A stretch of DNA of 64,000 nt from Rhytidiadelphus loreus (GCA_947034895.1 OX344764.1:62663348-62727347); one strand, 5' to 3'; positions 12,927-22,200 are shown, counted from the stretch's first letter. Notes: generated by a model not told the origin, from the sequence alone. Made by a program: numbers and translations.

Positions 12927-13370
12927 TCATTTTGAGAACTTAAGGCTCCTCCATTCAAAGATAAATTGTTGAAGGCGAAGATAAAAATAGGCAAATCGAT
13001 AGAAGGCATAGAGCAATCCCACACCAAAACAATTAAGAAACGTGATCGTGCAAAATGCAATTCCACATGAGTTGTATAATAAGACGTAATATTTATAAAA
13101 GCGGGTCCCTTTACATAGAAGAACATGAATTTACTTGAATCAACTTCTCTCACTTCTCTATTTACTTCACTTTCCGGTATATCTAATCTTGCTAATTCTA
13201 ATGATTGAATGTTTTGTGTCAAAATGTAGAGGCTATGTGCACAGAGAGCACTCACCCTTACTAAAAATTGGTTTTTGTATATAAATGAATATTCTATTAA
13301 TAGTAATAATCCTTCCAGAAAAAGAAGTTCACTATGAACGAGGATCACTTGGCAAACCATCGTTCGTGGA
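12927..13370. other. Left subterminal region, probable 3' UTR of the cargo gene
   Basis: A 150-codon minus-strand frame runs through it (12,908-13,360). The corresponding frame in copy 2 (51,971-52,234) has unequal indels and stops much earlier, so coding is doubtful. It lies just downstream of the stop codon of the Ser/Pro-rich gene. Confidence 0.5.
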
Positions 13371-14263
13371 TTAAGAACTGCTATTTGTTGCCTCCTTGGC
13401 TGCCTCCAAGGCTTTCAGCTTGGCCAATCCTTTGAAAATATCCTCGCGTCGAGAAGGTTTGGGTGATCCACTATCTTTACTGAAAGTATTGAACATGCCC
13501 ATCATCATTAAATCCTTGGCCTCTCTCTTCCGTTTTCGTTCACGTCGCGGAATCTCGGTATTGGAAAGAGACCTAGAACCTCAAGGAGGCGGTCGTGGTA
13601 TCGATCTATTCACAGTGCTTATGTACGGATCGAAAGTTGTTGTCGATCGTGTATAATTTGTCCGCTGTAGGTCTCCAAGAGTCGTTCGGCGGGAAATAGG
13701 TACAGCCGAAGGCAAAGATACTCGGCCCACGGATTTGGAGGGGAACGAGATAGGAATCTCTACGAGGCATGGAACCTGCTGTGCACTACATGCACCCAAC
13801 GGTACGCCATTGATTCGATCCCCAACCTTGGGATCTATATTGAGTTCCTCGCTCTGCACAGCCTGATGTGTGATCGTCACCGGCAACAACACTTCATCCT
13901 CGACACGAGGATCCATACCCCGTTCTTCGTCATCCGCATACAATTTTCTGTGCGGGATGTTTGGTGTTCGCAAAGTCGGCGACTCTGAACGCAATCGACT
14001 TGGGGTGGAGCTGGCCCTCTTCATCGGCGACGGTGAGCAAATCGGTGTCCTCACGGGACCCCGACTAGGTGGGCTATCTATCACGCCTTCCTCCACATTC
14101 CCCTTCGAGAAGTCGATAGTCGCCGAAGCCGCATCGGTGGCCGAGCCCAGGAAGTTAGGCTTAGAATAGGAGGACGGCACGAAGCTCCCTCCAATCGAGC
14201 CGGACCTCATTGAAAGTGACACGTCCGATCCAGACAGCAAGCTCCTCGTCAGTGGTTCCCTCC
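13371..14263 (-). pseudogene. Ser/Pro-rich, low-complexity cargo protein, one in-frame stop
   Basis: The frame encodes about 290 residues rich in Ser, Pro and Arg. It has motifs such as SPPSRGPVRTP and SPSPMKRASSTPSRLRS, typical of a phosphorylatable disordered protein, and ends in a charged helix-like tail (DIFKGLAKLKALEAAKEA). No domain is recognised. A TGA at 13,581-13,583 (CCTCCTTGAGG) stands where copy 2 has CGA. Copy 2 has its own TGA (51,643-51,645) where this copy has CGA, so each copy has lost a different arginine codon. The 5' end is uncertain: no convincing ATG precedes the conserved part, so an upstream exon is likely. It is the outermost cargo gene, transcribed toward the end of the element. 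Confidence 0.6.
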
Positions 14264-14309
14264 ATTGGAGAAAGTGAAGAACGGATCCTCCGACCTATAG
14301 CAATGGCAG

Positions 14310-14462
14310 TGAACACACATCTTTTACAATTACCCTCGACCCAAAGATAACACACATCTTTTACAATTACCCTCGACCCAAAGATAACACACATCCCTCA
14401 CAATTATCCTCGACCCAAAGATAACACACATCCCCCACAATTATCCTCGACCCAAAGATAAC
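14310..14462. repeat. Four tandem copies of a 37-bp unit carrying a palindrome half-site
   Basis: The unit (TTATCTTTGGGTCGAGG on the minus strand, then ATAATTGT..GATGTG) is repeated four times. Copy 2 has it once (51,009-51,029), so the array expanded in copy 1 after the copies separated. It lies 5' of the Ser/Pro-rich gene, and the unit contains a weak version of the 21-bp palindrome. Confidence 0.8.
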
Positions 14463-14656
14463 TCAACATGGAAGACAAACACATGTTGAACAAAACAGTA
14501 CAACCAAAAGAGGCCAGAAAACTTGATTACAAGTTCAAAATTTTACTAATTCACAAGAATGAAATGTACATAAAAATCCGTATTCACAAAAATAATGTAC
14601 AACGAGTTCTATGATTGACTGAGACATTGAGAAGTCTATTTCTTCCTTCGTCTCTC

Positions 14657-15472
14657 TTATTCAATCACTAGATTCATCCCCCGCAACACGAATCGCGACT
14701 CGAATGCCTTGACGGACATCCTCATCCCATCTAATATATAATTGGCTTGATCGTCCGATGCGACCAAGGGTGCCACACCTATGCGGTTCCGATCTACGAA
14801 CTCACGAAGTCGTCCGAGTGGACACTCCTCGTGTAGTTTCTTCAACCACGGAATGAGAGTGCCGACGAGCACATTGTCTCCACGCATGTACGGGTTCCAA
14901 CTCTCAAGGTATATGCAATTCCCGTTCTCATTGAGGATGCCCTTTTGCGGAGAATCATCGATGAGAATGGTATTGTCCTTGTTGAAGGAATTGGGATCCT
15001 GAGGGTCCAGGAACAATTCCTCATCAAGCACTTTGAAGAGCAGAGTCTTCCACGGACTCCCAGCCTGATGAAGAAATTTCCCTTCTGAGGTTTCTACCCT
15101 CCTGCAGTTGTCCTGACCTAGGATGTGGTAGGGAGCCTTGCAGTTCTGGAATAGGAAACTCGCAACGGGTTCCACTGTCTTCTTGAACATGGAGCTCCAA
15201 ACTACGACGCGGTTCGAAATCTTTGAAACCTCGTCTAAGAACTCGTGCACATTGGGACGAACGAAGACGGCCTTCGTCCCAATGAGGGTGGGGGTTCGAT
15301 GGGAGAATACATTATCTCGGACTGTGTAATGTTTTTTCTTCTTATGGGGCCCTTGACCCTGGCTCTCACACAGCACTCCGTTCAAATCGAACACGATATT
15401 CAACCACTTCTCTCGCGGTTGGACCACTAACGAGGACACACTCTGCGGCACTCTTTTTTTTCGACCTGCCGT
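14657..15472 (-). CDS. FCP1/NLI-interacting-factor-like HAD phosphatase
   Basis: The product, about 271 residues, is an FCP1-homology (CTD-phosphatase-like) HAD protein. Counting from the position of the lost start, the nucleophile motif is FDLNGVL at 28-34 (D29) and the distal acidic motif is ILIDDSP at 169-175 (D172, D173). The WSS in VVVWSS (92-94) fits motif II. Family enzymes dephosphorylate Ser/Thr, typically in the RNA polymerase II tail. Here the second Asp of DxDx(T/V) is Asn (N31), a variant common in plant DLNGV proteins that may reduce activity. The N-terminus is basic (AGRKKRV), a possible nuclear signal. Copy 2 has ATG at 45,766 at the position that reads ACG here (15,472-15,470), so this copy may have lost its start codon; a spliced upstream exon is the alternative. 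The rest of the frame is intact. Confidence 0.8.
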   Translation of the reverse strand, partial: TAGRKKRVPQSVSSLVVQPREKWLNIVFDLNGVLCESQGQGPHKKKKHYTVRDNVFSHRTPTLIGTKAVFVRPNVHEFLDEVSKISNRVVVWSSMFKKTVEPVASFLFQNCKAPYHILGQDNCRRVETSEGKFLHQAGSPWKTLLFKVLDEELFLDPQDPNSFNKDNTILIDDSPQKGILNENGNCIYLESWNPYMRGDNVLVGTLIPWLKKLHEECPLGRLREFVDRNRIGVAPLVASDDQANYILDGMRMSVKAFESRFVLRGMNLVIE

Positions 15473-15508
15473 TACTACCTGATCAAACACAACACGAAAG
15501 AGATGTAG

Positions 15509-15691
15509 TTACCTGTTGAAAGGCAGAATCAGGCGACCCATAAAACGGTGAAAAGCATTGAACCCCACTAAACGACTGCAGAACCCCTCCGTTAAGTGAT
15601 TGTTTGAGTGCCAACGGGCGGTGCACACTTCTAAGTTGTCCGCGTTGGGCACAAACATGGGCAATATCAATTCATTAGACACTACACGCAT
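15509..15691 (-). CDS. Small conserved frame upstream of the phosphatase
   Basis: A 60-codon frame begins ATGCGTGTAGTGTC and ends LPFNR. It is kept at high identity in copy 2 (45,529-45,729) with mostly conservative differences. It ends at CAACAG/GTAACT, a plausible splice donor, about 35 bases before the phosphatase frame. A 34-base intron would be too short for a plant, so it may be a separate small ORF, a leader exon joined elsewhere, or 5' UTR. It contains the line CTARWHSNNHLTEG and resembles nothing I recognise. Confidence 0.35.
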   Translation of the reverse strand: MRVVSNELILPMFVPNADNLEVCTARWHSNNHLTEGFCSRLVGFNAFHRFMGRLILPFNR

Positions 15692-15981
15692 TGAAGAGAA
15701 GTTTGAGATATATTTATTTCAAAATAATTTATGATACACCCGGTCTAACGGTATTGTTGATCTCTAGCCGATTGTATACAAGTACCAACTACAGTCCGTT
15801 GCGGTATCTACACTATGCTACAACGCAGTCACAGAGTGGCAGTTCGTCCACGCTTCACAATCAGAGACTGTCCACTCCCTCCTGTCAGACAGAAGGAATT
15901 GGCATGAGAGTCTCTCACTACGAATATAGACATGATGGTAGCCAAAACAAACATCCATCATATCACATTGGACAGACTCAA
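15692..15981. other. Conserved spacer between cargo genes
   Basis: Well conserved in copy 2 (about 45,257-45,528). It probably holds the 3' UTR of the ParB-like gene and the promoter of the next gene. Frames on the opposite strand look like chance. Confidence 0.4.
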
Positions 15982-16222
15982 TCATGAAATATCGTAGGGG
16001 TCTGAGGATGGACGAGAGAGTACCTGGCCGAACTCATCATCCAAATAATCCCCGTAGTCGACAGTCTCTTCGTCATTGTTTGGGGGATTTTCGAACTCTA
16101 TCTCCGTCTCTGGTGCACGCGGCTCAGTCGGAGGGGGGACAAGATCCGGTACAACATCACCCTCTTCTTGCGTCTCCGGGACCGACTCCGCCTGCGCCTC
16201 CAAAGTAGGGGGCTCACTCAAA

Positions 16223-16243
16223 TTATCCTCGCCCCGAGGATAA
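16223..16243. promoter_or_regulatory. 21-bp palindrome inside a coding exon
   Basis: TTATCCTCG, spacer CCC, CGAGGATAA. On the coding strand it reads Y-P-R-G-E-D. The same site is kept in copy 2 (44,983-45,003). Confidence 0.8.
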
Positions 16244-16402
16244 TCCACAGCTCTATCAGCTCCCTCTGTCCCAGTTCCAGAGGGAGCAATCTCTTCTTGG
16301 ATCTGTTGATTTGATCGATCAACAGGAAGAGAGGACCCCTGCTCTTATTCCATTGGAGGAGGAGAAGAGGGAGCAACATCCTCTTGGGCGGGAGGTAAAG
16401 GA

Positions 16403-16423
16403 TCATCTTCGCCTCGAGGATAA
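16403..16423. promoter_or_regulatory. 21-bp palindrome inside a coding exon (second site)
   Basis: TCATCTTCG, spacer CCT, CGAGGATAA. It encodes Y-P-R-G-E-D-D and corresponds to 44,803-44,823 in copy 2. Confidence 0.75.
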
Positions 16424-17307
16424 CCCTCAGTGCTCAGATCAATTTTCACATGACCTGTGGCTTCTGAAGCACCACCAGCGTCATGCGCATCAAGTTGGCT
16501 AGGTCGAGAAGCAGAGGGATCCTGTGATCGCGTTCTGAGAGAAACATTCTCTTCACGCAATTTCTCGAGTTCCTTCTTGAGTGCCTCTTTCTCTGCCAGC
16601 TCGTCAGCCCTTCTTCTTGCCTCCTCAGCCCTCTTGAAGGCCTTCCTCTCCTCTCTCTGCCTCCAAAAATCCTTAAGTTCCTGCTTCACTGGACGAAGAG
16701 GAACTTGAATTGGATGTGCAGCATCTCCGGCCGTGGAATCACGAGGAGGTTGTCACTCTACAAGTGACGTTGCACCTTGGGTTCCCCTAGAGGTTCCCGC
16801 GGCATCCTCATTCGGACCAGCGTAGTCGAAGTCTTCCAAATCCGAATACGTGTCCTCTACGTCGCTGATGATGATGTCCGGTACAAAGCCCTCCACGGGC
16901 TTCCTTGCCGCCCTCTTCTTCTTGCGAGTGAGTGCATCTGACTCTTCGTTCTCTTTCGACAAAGATTCGGGCCCGCGGTTCCCTACATGGAAGTCCTGTG
17001 CGTTGATTTTCACATTTCCTCCTTGGACAAAAGTGGTGTTTGTCCCAAATTCATCGATCCCAAGGTTGGCAGCCCCCTCATCAGTAGGAAATTCTTGTGG
17101 GGCTTCGACGTTGCGATTGATGGAGGGTGTGGAATCCGAGTCCAGGTCTGGAGTTTCCAAGTTACGCGGACGCACGTAACCTGGAAGATATGGCGAGTTC
17201 TCATGGCAGAAATCGTTAATGTCTAATTTACTGCCATAAGTCGCCATATCTCGAAGTGTTTGTGATGCATGCCTCTCAGTTAGGCCATAATAATAGACGC
17301 CATACAT

Positions 17308-17498
17308 CTACAATACAGGAAGCAGTTGTCAATACATTTTTAATATTGTAATGATCCAACCTAGGAGATTATCATCGACCCGAAGATAACACAACAACGT
17401 ATGATGATGCATGCAACAAAACAACCAAACATAATGATACACCAGAAAGAGATCCTAAACATTTATCTTCGAGCCGAAGATAAATCAAAGAGCCGCAC
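17308..17498 (-). other. Intron 2 of the ParB/methyltransferase-like gene, two palindromes
   Basis: Donor AAG/GTGCGG at 17,498 and acceptor TGTAG/ATG at 17,308. It contains palindromes at 17,369-17,389 (spacer ACC) and 17,463-17,483 (spacer AGC). The copy 2 intron holds three (43,750, 43,788 and 43,870). Confidence 0.75.
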
Positions 17499-18830
17499 CT
17501 TTGCAGCGATCACGAACTTCGAGCCCGTGTAAACTCCGATGACGTTCTCTCCCGTCACGGCGAAACTCTGCAGAATGTCAATATAGAACTCCATCCTCAG
17601 CTCACTCGGATGGACCCTATATTTCGCCTCCGTGTTCTTTTGGAAATCAGTGTAGTAAGGTATGTCATCGGTGCAGTATACCTTCTTCACTGCCTCCTTG
17701 TTTTTTGGCTCCTCGTCATTGCGTTTCTTCATGACAAAAAGGAGCTTCACGGGAGGTGGTACTGCTCGGTTGGTCAAGTTGTCCAACCTCTCAGCCTTAC
17801 TTGGCAGGTAGGTGGACACCTTGACCTCGTACCCTGACATCTTCGACGCCGCAAATTTCTTTGCCGCGTCCATGTCATATGAACTCCCCACAATCCATAA
17901 CCAGACGTCTGGAGTAGACAACACTGGCCTCAGGTGATCATCCAAAAAATTAAGTAATGGCAAGCAGGGTGGACTATCACCGGATCCCGAATTCGGTCTT
18001 GGGAGGATTCGGAAATCAATTACAGCGAGGCCAAGTTCTCTACTGACGTAGGGCCATATGTGGGTCGTCACAAGACCTTGGGGATAGCATTGGTGGCCTC
18101 GGATAAACACATCTCCTCCCGATGGCTCCACTCGCTTCTTCATCTTCAAGAAAGTCTTGAACATGGGATAGACCATTGACAGTTTTTGATTGTCCTTGTA
18201 GTCAATGGCCGTCTTCTTCTTCGCCTCGTTGGTAAGGCGTTTTACGAAGAATTGGTTGGGCGTTGCCGTGAGGAGGAAATCCCACGATGCCGAGGAAAAG
18301 AAGTTGTCGAGCTTCCATTGCCTCCATTTCACATCGATGACATCCCCATTTCTGTCCTTGAATTTCAAGGACTTGTCGAGGGCCATGAACTCCTCCACGA
18401 TGACCTTCTTACGCTTCCTGCGCTCTACCCAGTGCTCGGCTTTGTAGTTGTCCTCGCACAGGATCTTTGCCGCCCCCACAGAGACCTTTGGATAGTCTCG
18501 TGTGCGTCCCTCTGTTCTCCCAAGCAGATGGAGGACATAATCCTTGAGATCTTTGTTCGTGAAGTGTCCCATGTGCTTGAAGAACTCCCGTTTGAGCGAG
18601 AAGTTCTTTGCATTGAAGGTCTTCGCGCTGTTATATGGTTTCCGCGTCACAAGATCAATCAGCAACCCATCAGTGTGCTTTGTGAGGAACTCCTCCCACA
18701 TCTGATAGGTCTCATCGGCCAAGGTTATTATTCGAATTTCGTTTTTGACATCGGACGCCAATTTGACTTGAGCGCCCTCCTTGTCCGGGTTGATGCTGCC
18801 ATATCGGATCATGACACCGTCCACAAATTC
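17499..18830 (-). CDS. Exon 2: degenerate N6/N4 DNA methyltransferase-like domain
   Basis: 444 codons, open throughout, phase 0 at both ends. The last residues, GENVIGVYTGSKFVIAAK, join exon 3 MYGVYYYGLTERHAS. The combined pattern matches the carboxy part of N6_N4_Mtase proteins (D-x-F-x-GSGTT-x-AA-K then G-x-YIGIE), but the SAM-binding motif is GVYTGSK rather than DPFxGSG. Near the middle, AVIDFRILPRPNSGSGDSPP followed by STPDVWLWIVGSS resembles the region where the catalytic (D/N/S)PP(Y/W) and its following strand would lie; a clean DPPY is absent. It could therefore be an inactive, DNA-binding relative. It lies directly C-terminal of a ParB-like exon, an arrangement known in phage and bacterial ParB-methylase fusions. 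Copy 2 has the same exon split by a solo-LTR-like insertion. Confidence 0.6.
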
Positions 18831-19042
18831 CTGCTCAAACAGATATTCACGATATCAACACGCATCTTAGTGCACTCAGAAGATATACAGATTATCAGAC
18901 AATTATCCTCGGGTCGAGGATAACTTTTAAAGAGACCACATAATAAATTTTCAGAAATCACAGTCCATCTATAAGGAATATGAAAGGCAACTACAACATA
19001 GACATGAAATTTATCTTCGCCTCGAAGATAATAAACGGGTAC
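18831..19042 (-). other. Intron 1 of the ParB/methyltransferase-like gene, two palindromes
   Basis: Donor AAG/GTACCC at 19,042 and acceptor GAGCAG/GAATTT at 18,831. Palindromes are at 18,903-18,923 (TTATCCTCG, GGT, CGAGGATAA) and 19,011-19,031 (TTATCTTCG, CCT, CGAAGATAA). Copy 2 keeps two at 40,801 and 40,912. The frame happens to stay open through much of the intron. Confidence 0.8.
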
Positions 19043-20464
19043 CTTATATGCTGAGACGTTGAAGACTGCTTTATTCCCTCTCACCAACCCCTCGCTGTCT
19101 GTGTTGGTAGGCCGCTTGAGCGCCTTCCAAACCTGCCTACATGCGGATATTTGATTTCCCCATGTCGGTTGACTATGAACGAGGTGATTGGAGGCATTGT
19201 ACCACTTCGAAATGTCTGTGAGTTGAGTGGGGTCTCTAGTCCAGACGATGACAGCCTCCCACGTCTGCAACTCGACCTTACTAGTTTCGCAGCATCCGCC
19301 TTGTTGAAGCATTTTGGCTGCAGTGACACTATGTTGGCCGTCAATTATGTAGAAGCCTCTGGCCTTGATAGAATCCCAATCTTTAGGACACTCCTTCAAG
19401 AGCTTCTTGCTGGTGTCCATAGGGGTTAAGCAAAGTTTTTGTCTTTGCTGCTCTGAACCAAGGTGAATGAGGGTCTCCTTTTGCTCATCCACCAACTTCA
19501 TTTCAAGCTTCCGGATAATGTATCTTTCCGGGGCCAGGAAGCATTGCTTGATATTTACAGGGAATACCTGTGGATGGAAAATGAAGCACTTGCCATTTTT
19601 CTTCCAGAATTTCGACTGATATGCGGCAACAATTTCGTGTTTCTCGATTGACTGCGTACCGGCTGGCTTCCGGGTATTCACGTTCGTGAGTATTGAACCT
19701 GAACTGCCGGCGGTTGTAGGACGACTGTCCGTCACAGGTTTCCTGCGTTTTTCACTAGGCTCACCGGTACTCGTGTCCGGGTTCTTTCTCTTTGGGGCCT
19801 GCGCGCGGGCCGTTCCTCTACCACTTCCTCTGCTCGCTGTGCGACCACGCACACCAGACGCTGACCTCGTCTCAGCTGCAATTTCTGGCCTTTGCTGAAT
19901 CCGACCTTGATTGACTCGAGCAGGTTTCTGGACATGTTCCATAGCATGCTGCGTAAGCCTATGGAAAATGTATCCGACCTTCCTCGCCGTCACCCTGGCG
20001 TTCTTTTTCACCCACGGGTGAAACCGTATTATGAATTCTTCAGCCAAGGCATCGAGGTTTGCCGAGTGCAAGTCGGCGATGAGGTTGTCGAAGTCAAAAA
20101 CTCCCATAGGGTCATCTTCATGGAAGACGATTGAATGGGTATGTTTGGTTTTGATTCTTGTGTTGTCAATTCCTTGCAGAGTCATGACAATGTACTTGTC
20201 CTGGTGGTTTTCTATGAGCGCGACCTTCTCATTCAGGTTCCAATTCACGTACATCCCAGTGTCCTGCACTCGGTGACGTAGGTAGATGTAGTCCTTGGAC
20301 TGGTTGACACCGAATGTCCATGACTCGACGACGGCTTTAAATTGCCAGAGCTTGCCGTATAGCTCTGGCATCTCCGATATGAAAGGCTCCTCTTCTACCC
20401 ATTTACTGAATGGCTCAAGAAATGGGAGGGTAGCTGAGTAGTCGTACTCAGTATCTGCAGCCAT
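19043..20464 (-). CDS. Exon 1: ParB-like domain protein
   Basis: 474 codons from ATG 20,464 (MAADTEYDYSATLPFLEPF), uninterrupted. An acceptor-like TTTTTTCAG 15 bases upstream of the ATG suggests a 5' UTR intron. The N-terminal 170 residues form a folded, unrecognised region. Residues about 180-275 are basic and disordered (ASRGSGRGTARAQ, KRKNP, EKRRKP; likely nuclear localisation). Residues 302-390 fit a ParB/Srx-like fold: a starting strand VNIKQCFLAPERYIIRKLE and the signature GFYIIDGQHSVTAAKML (DGQHS at 375-379), equivalent to the G-x-HR-x-AA motif of ParB and DGQHR proteins. The usual Arg after His is Ser, so nuclease or CTPase activity is uncertain. Splicing to exon 2 would make a ParB-methyltransferase fusion. 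Nine palindromes lie just upstream. The copy 2 equivalent is broken. Confidence 0.7.
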
Positions 20465-20519
20465 GTTCGTATGAATCTGAAAAAAGGGAAACATTAAGAT
20501 CAGAATTGCTGTCCGATTT

Positions 20520-21285
20520 TTATCTTCGAATCGAAGATAATAGGCCAGAGAAATTATGTTTAATGAAAGATGACTGATTAACGATCATGTCAGGCTATAC
20601 GTCAGAGCAAAACCAACAATCAATGTCTTGAATTTAACACTGCCAAGTTGTGATTTCTACTTCATTAATTTCTATTCATTTTTCTTGCATCTCATTTGTG
20701 AATGAAAACTATAGTTGAATATCTTCGGGACGAAGATAATGGTATTCGCTAGCACAGATGTTCGTGTTTTGATTTATGGTTCATCATTTTTCATTTCATT
20801 ATGCATAGGATAATGTGATTTTATGTGTTGTTTATCCTCGGCCCGAGGATAAATATTTTTTATTTAAGTTATTTATTATATTTATTTGCCTCAAATGTGG
20901 TTTATCCTCGAGCCGAGGATAACTATTTCATATTTGTTTTATTGTTTTGTTGACTTGGTTGTTGGTTTATCCTCGAGCCGAAGATAACTTTTTTTTATTT
21001 TTTTATTTTATTTAACTTGTTCTTTGATTGTTGGTTTATCCTCGGCTCAAGGATAATTTTTTCATATTTGTTTGGGTTTTTGGTTGGTTGTTTATCCTCG
21101 AGCCGAGGATAAATGTTTTTAATTATTATTTACCTACATTGGATTTGTGTAATTTTGTTGTTCTTTATCCTCGGGTCGAGGATCATCTTTACTGAAACGC
21201 GGGTCAGTAGTCTTTTGGGTTCTTAGCTTTTGTAGACTGGTGTTCAACGTTGTCCCGATGGTGACTATCTTCGACCCGAGGATAA
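20520..21285. promoter_or_regulatory. Array of nine 21-bp palindromes upstream of the ParB-like gene
   Basis: Sites start at 20,520, 20,719, 20,832, 20,902, 20,967, 21,036, 21,092, 21,165 and 21,265. Consensus is TTATC(C/T)TCG, any 3 bp, CGA(G/A)GATAA. The middle seven are spaced about 55-75 bp apart and separated by T-rich DNA that is not conserved. Dyad symmetry, regular spacing and the place beside the cargo promoter suggest a protein-binding array (for the ParB-like protein or the transposase). Copy 2 has ten sites at 37,824-38,446 and another at 38,565. Confidence 0.85.
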
Positions 21286-21779
21286 TTTTTGTTGTTCATT
21301 CAATAATAACTTGTGAGAACTGTGATGAAAACCCTATTCGTAATACTAATCATCTGGGCAAACTCTGAATACAAACATACACAAACACACTATACCATAG
21401 CAACATAGTCCAAATTCAAACAACAAATGCATAAGAATCAAATTGAAATCATACATTCAACACAATTTAAAGAACAGTGGTAGAAGCAACAAAATTCTGC
21501 ATCTGAACACTTACTCAACTTCAAATTAATCTAGTTTCACACTGACTATAGCAGATTCTAGAATGCTACAAAATTCCTATACTTTTCAAATTCCAGTAGG
21601 ACCTGTAGACGTTGAAACACAAATCCAGGAATAAATGAACAGAAGTTTCACACCCTAAATTTCCAATCATAGTTGCATTCAAATTGCAAAAGCTAGAAGA
21701 ATTGATGCACACAACAACAATGGAATAGACAAAACAGAACACGAAAATGAAGAAGGAAATTCTAAAACCCTAATGCCTA
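21286..21779. other. AT-rich spacer inside the element
   Basis: No gene recognised. It corresponds to about 37,276-37,823 in copy 2. Confidence 0.5.
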
Positions 21780-22200
21780 GTTGCACCTGCTGGTTGCTCG
21801 CGCCTCCCGCTGCCTGTGCTCCCGTTGCCTCCCGCTGGTCGTTGCTCCCGTTGTTGGTTGCTCGCGCCTCTCGCTGCTCGTTGCTCCCGTTGCCCGCTGC
21901 CTCACGCTGCTCGATACTCACGCTTGCTGCCTCACCTGCTTACGCCTGCTACTCAGTCACAGTGCTCACGCCTCCCACCTCACGCCCGCCGCTCACGCCC
22001 GCTGCTCATGCCTCCCACCTCACAGCTCCCACCTCACGCCCGCTGCTCACGCCTCCCACCTCACGCCCGCGGCTCACGCCTCCCACCTCCCACCCGCTGC
22101 TCACGCCTCACGCCTCCCACCTCATGCCCGCTGCTCACGCCTCCCACCTCACGCTGCTCGCTGCTCACGCCTTACGCCTCACGTTGCTCACGCGACAAGA
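21780..22200. repeat. GC-rich tandem repeat (about 27 bp)
   Basis: Imperfect copies of CTCACGCCTCCCACCTCACG with CCCGCTG follow one another. They open several overlapping low-complexity frames that I treat as artefacts. Strong C/G strand asymmetry stands out against the AT-rich surroundings. Confidence 0.8.

Larger units (their letters stand above)
15982..17307 (-). pseudogene. Exon 3 of the ParB/methyltransferase-like gene: acidic and coiled-coil tail
   Basis: The exon starts right after a TAG acceptor with MYGVYYYGLTERHAS, which completes the methyltransferase-like fold begun in exon 2 (compare the usual GR-YIGIE-EY segment). An acidic, disordered part follows (DIIISDVEDTYSDLEDFDY), then a charged coiled coil (QELKDFWRQREERKAFKRAE... 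ELEKLREENVSLRTR, about 16,690-16,530) and a Pro/Glu-rich end finishing SSDPYDIS. Stops interrupt copy 1 at 16,753 and near 16,347 (CAA to TAA by comparison with copy 2). Copy 2 has different stops (near 44,233, 44,923 and 45,176). Two 21-bp palindromes (16,223-16,243 and 16,403-16,423) lie inside the frame and encode Y-P-R-G-E-D. Confidence 0.7.

Noticed and set aside
12908..13360. 150-codon minus-strand frame at the left end of copy 1
   Set aside because: It runs into the terminal repeat and lies downstream of the cargo stop codon. The copy 2 equivalent is broken by indels that ignore codon phase.
13581..14240. Calling the Ser/Pro-rich gene an SR splicing factor
   Set aside because: It has Ser/Pro/Arg-rich stretches but no RRM and no proper RS dipeptide run.
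18186..18923. 245-codon plus-strand frame opposite the methyltransferase-like exon
   Set aside because: It is the antisense shadow of a conserved coding exon and has no recognisable domain.
20832..21185. Regularly spaced palindromic repeats that look like a CRISPR array
   Set aside because: The repeats are dyad-symmetric and vary in the spacer triplet. The intervening DNA is T-rich filler of unequal length, and there are no cas genes in this eukaryotic setting.
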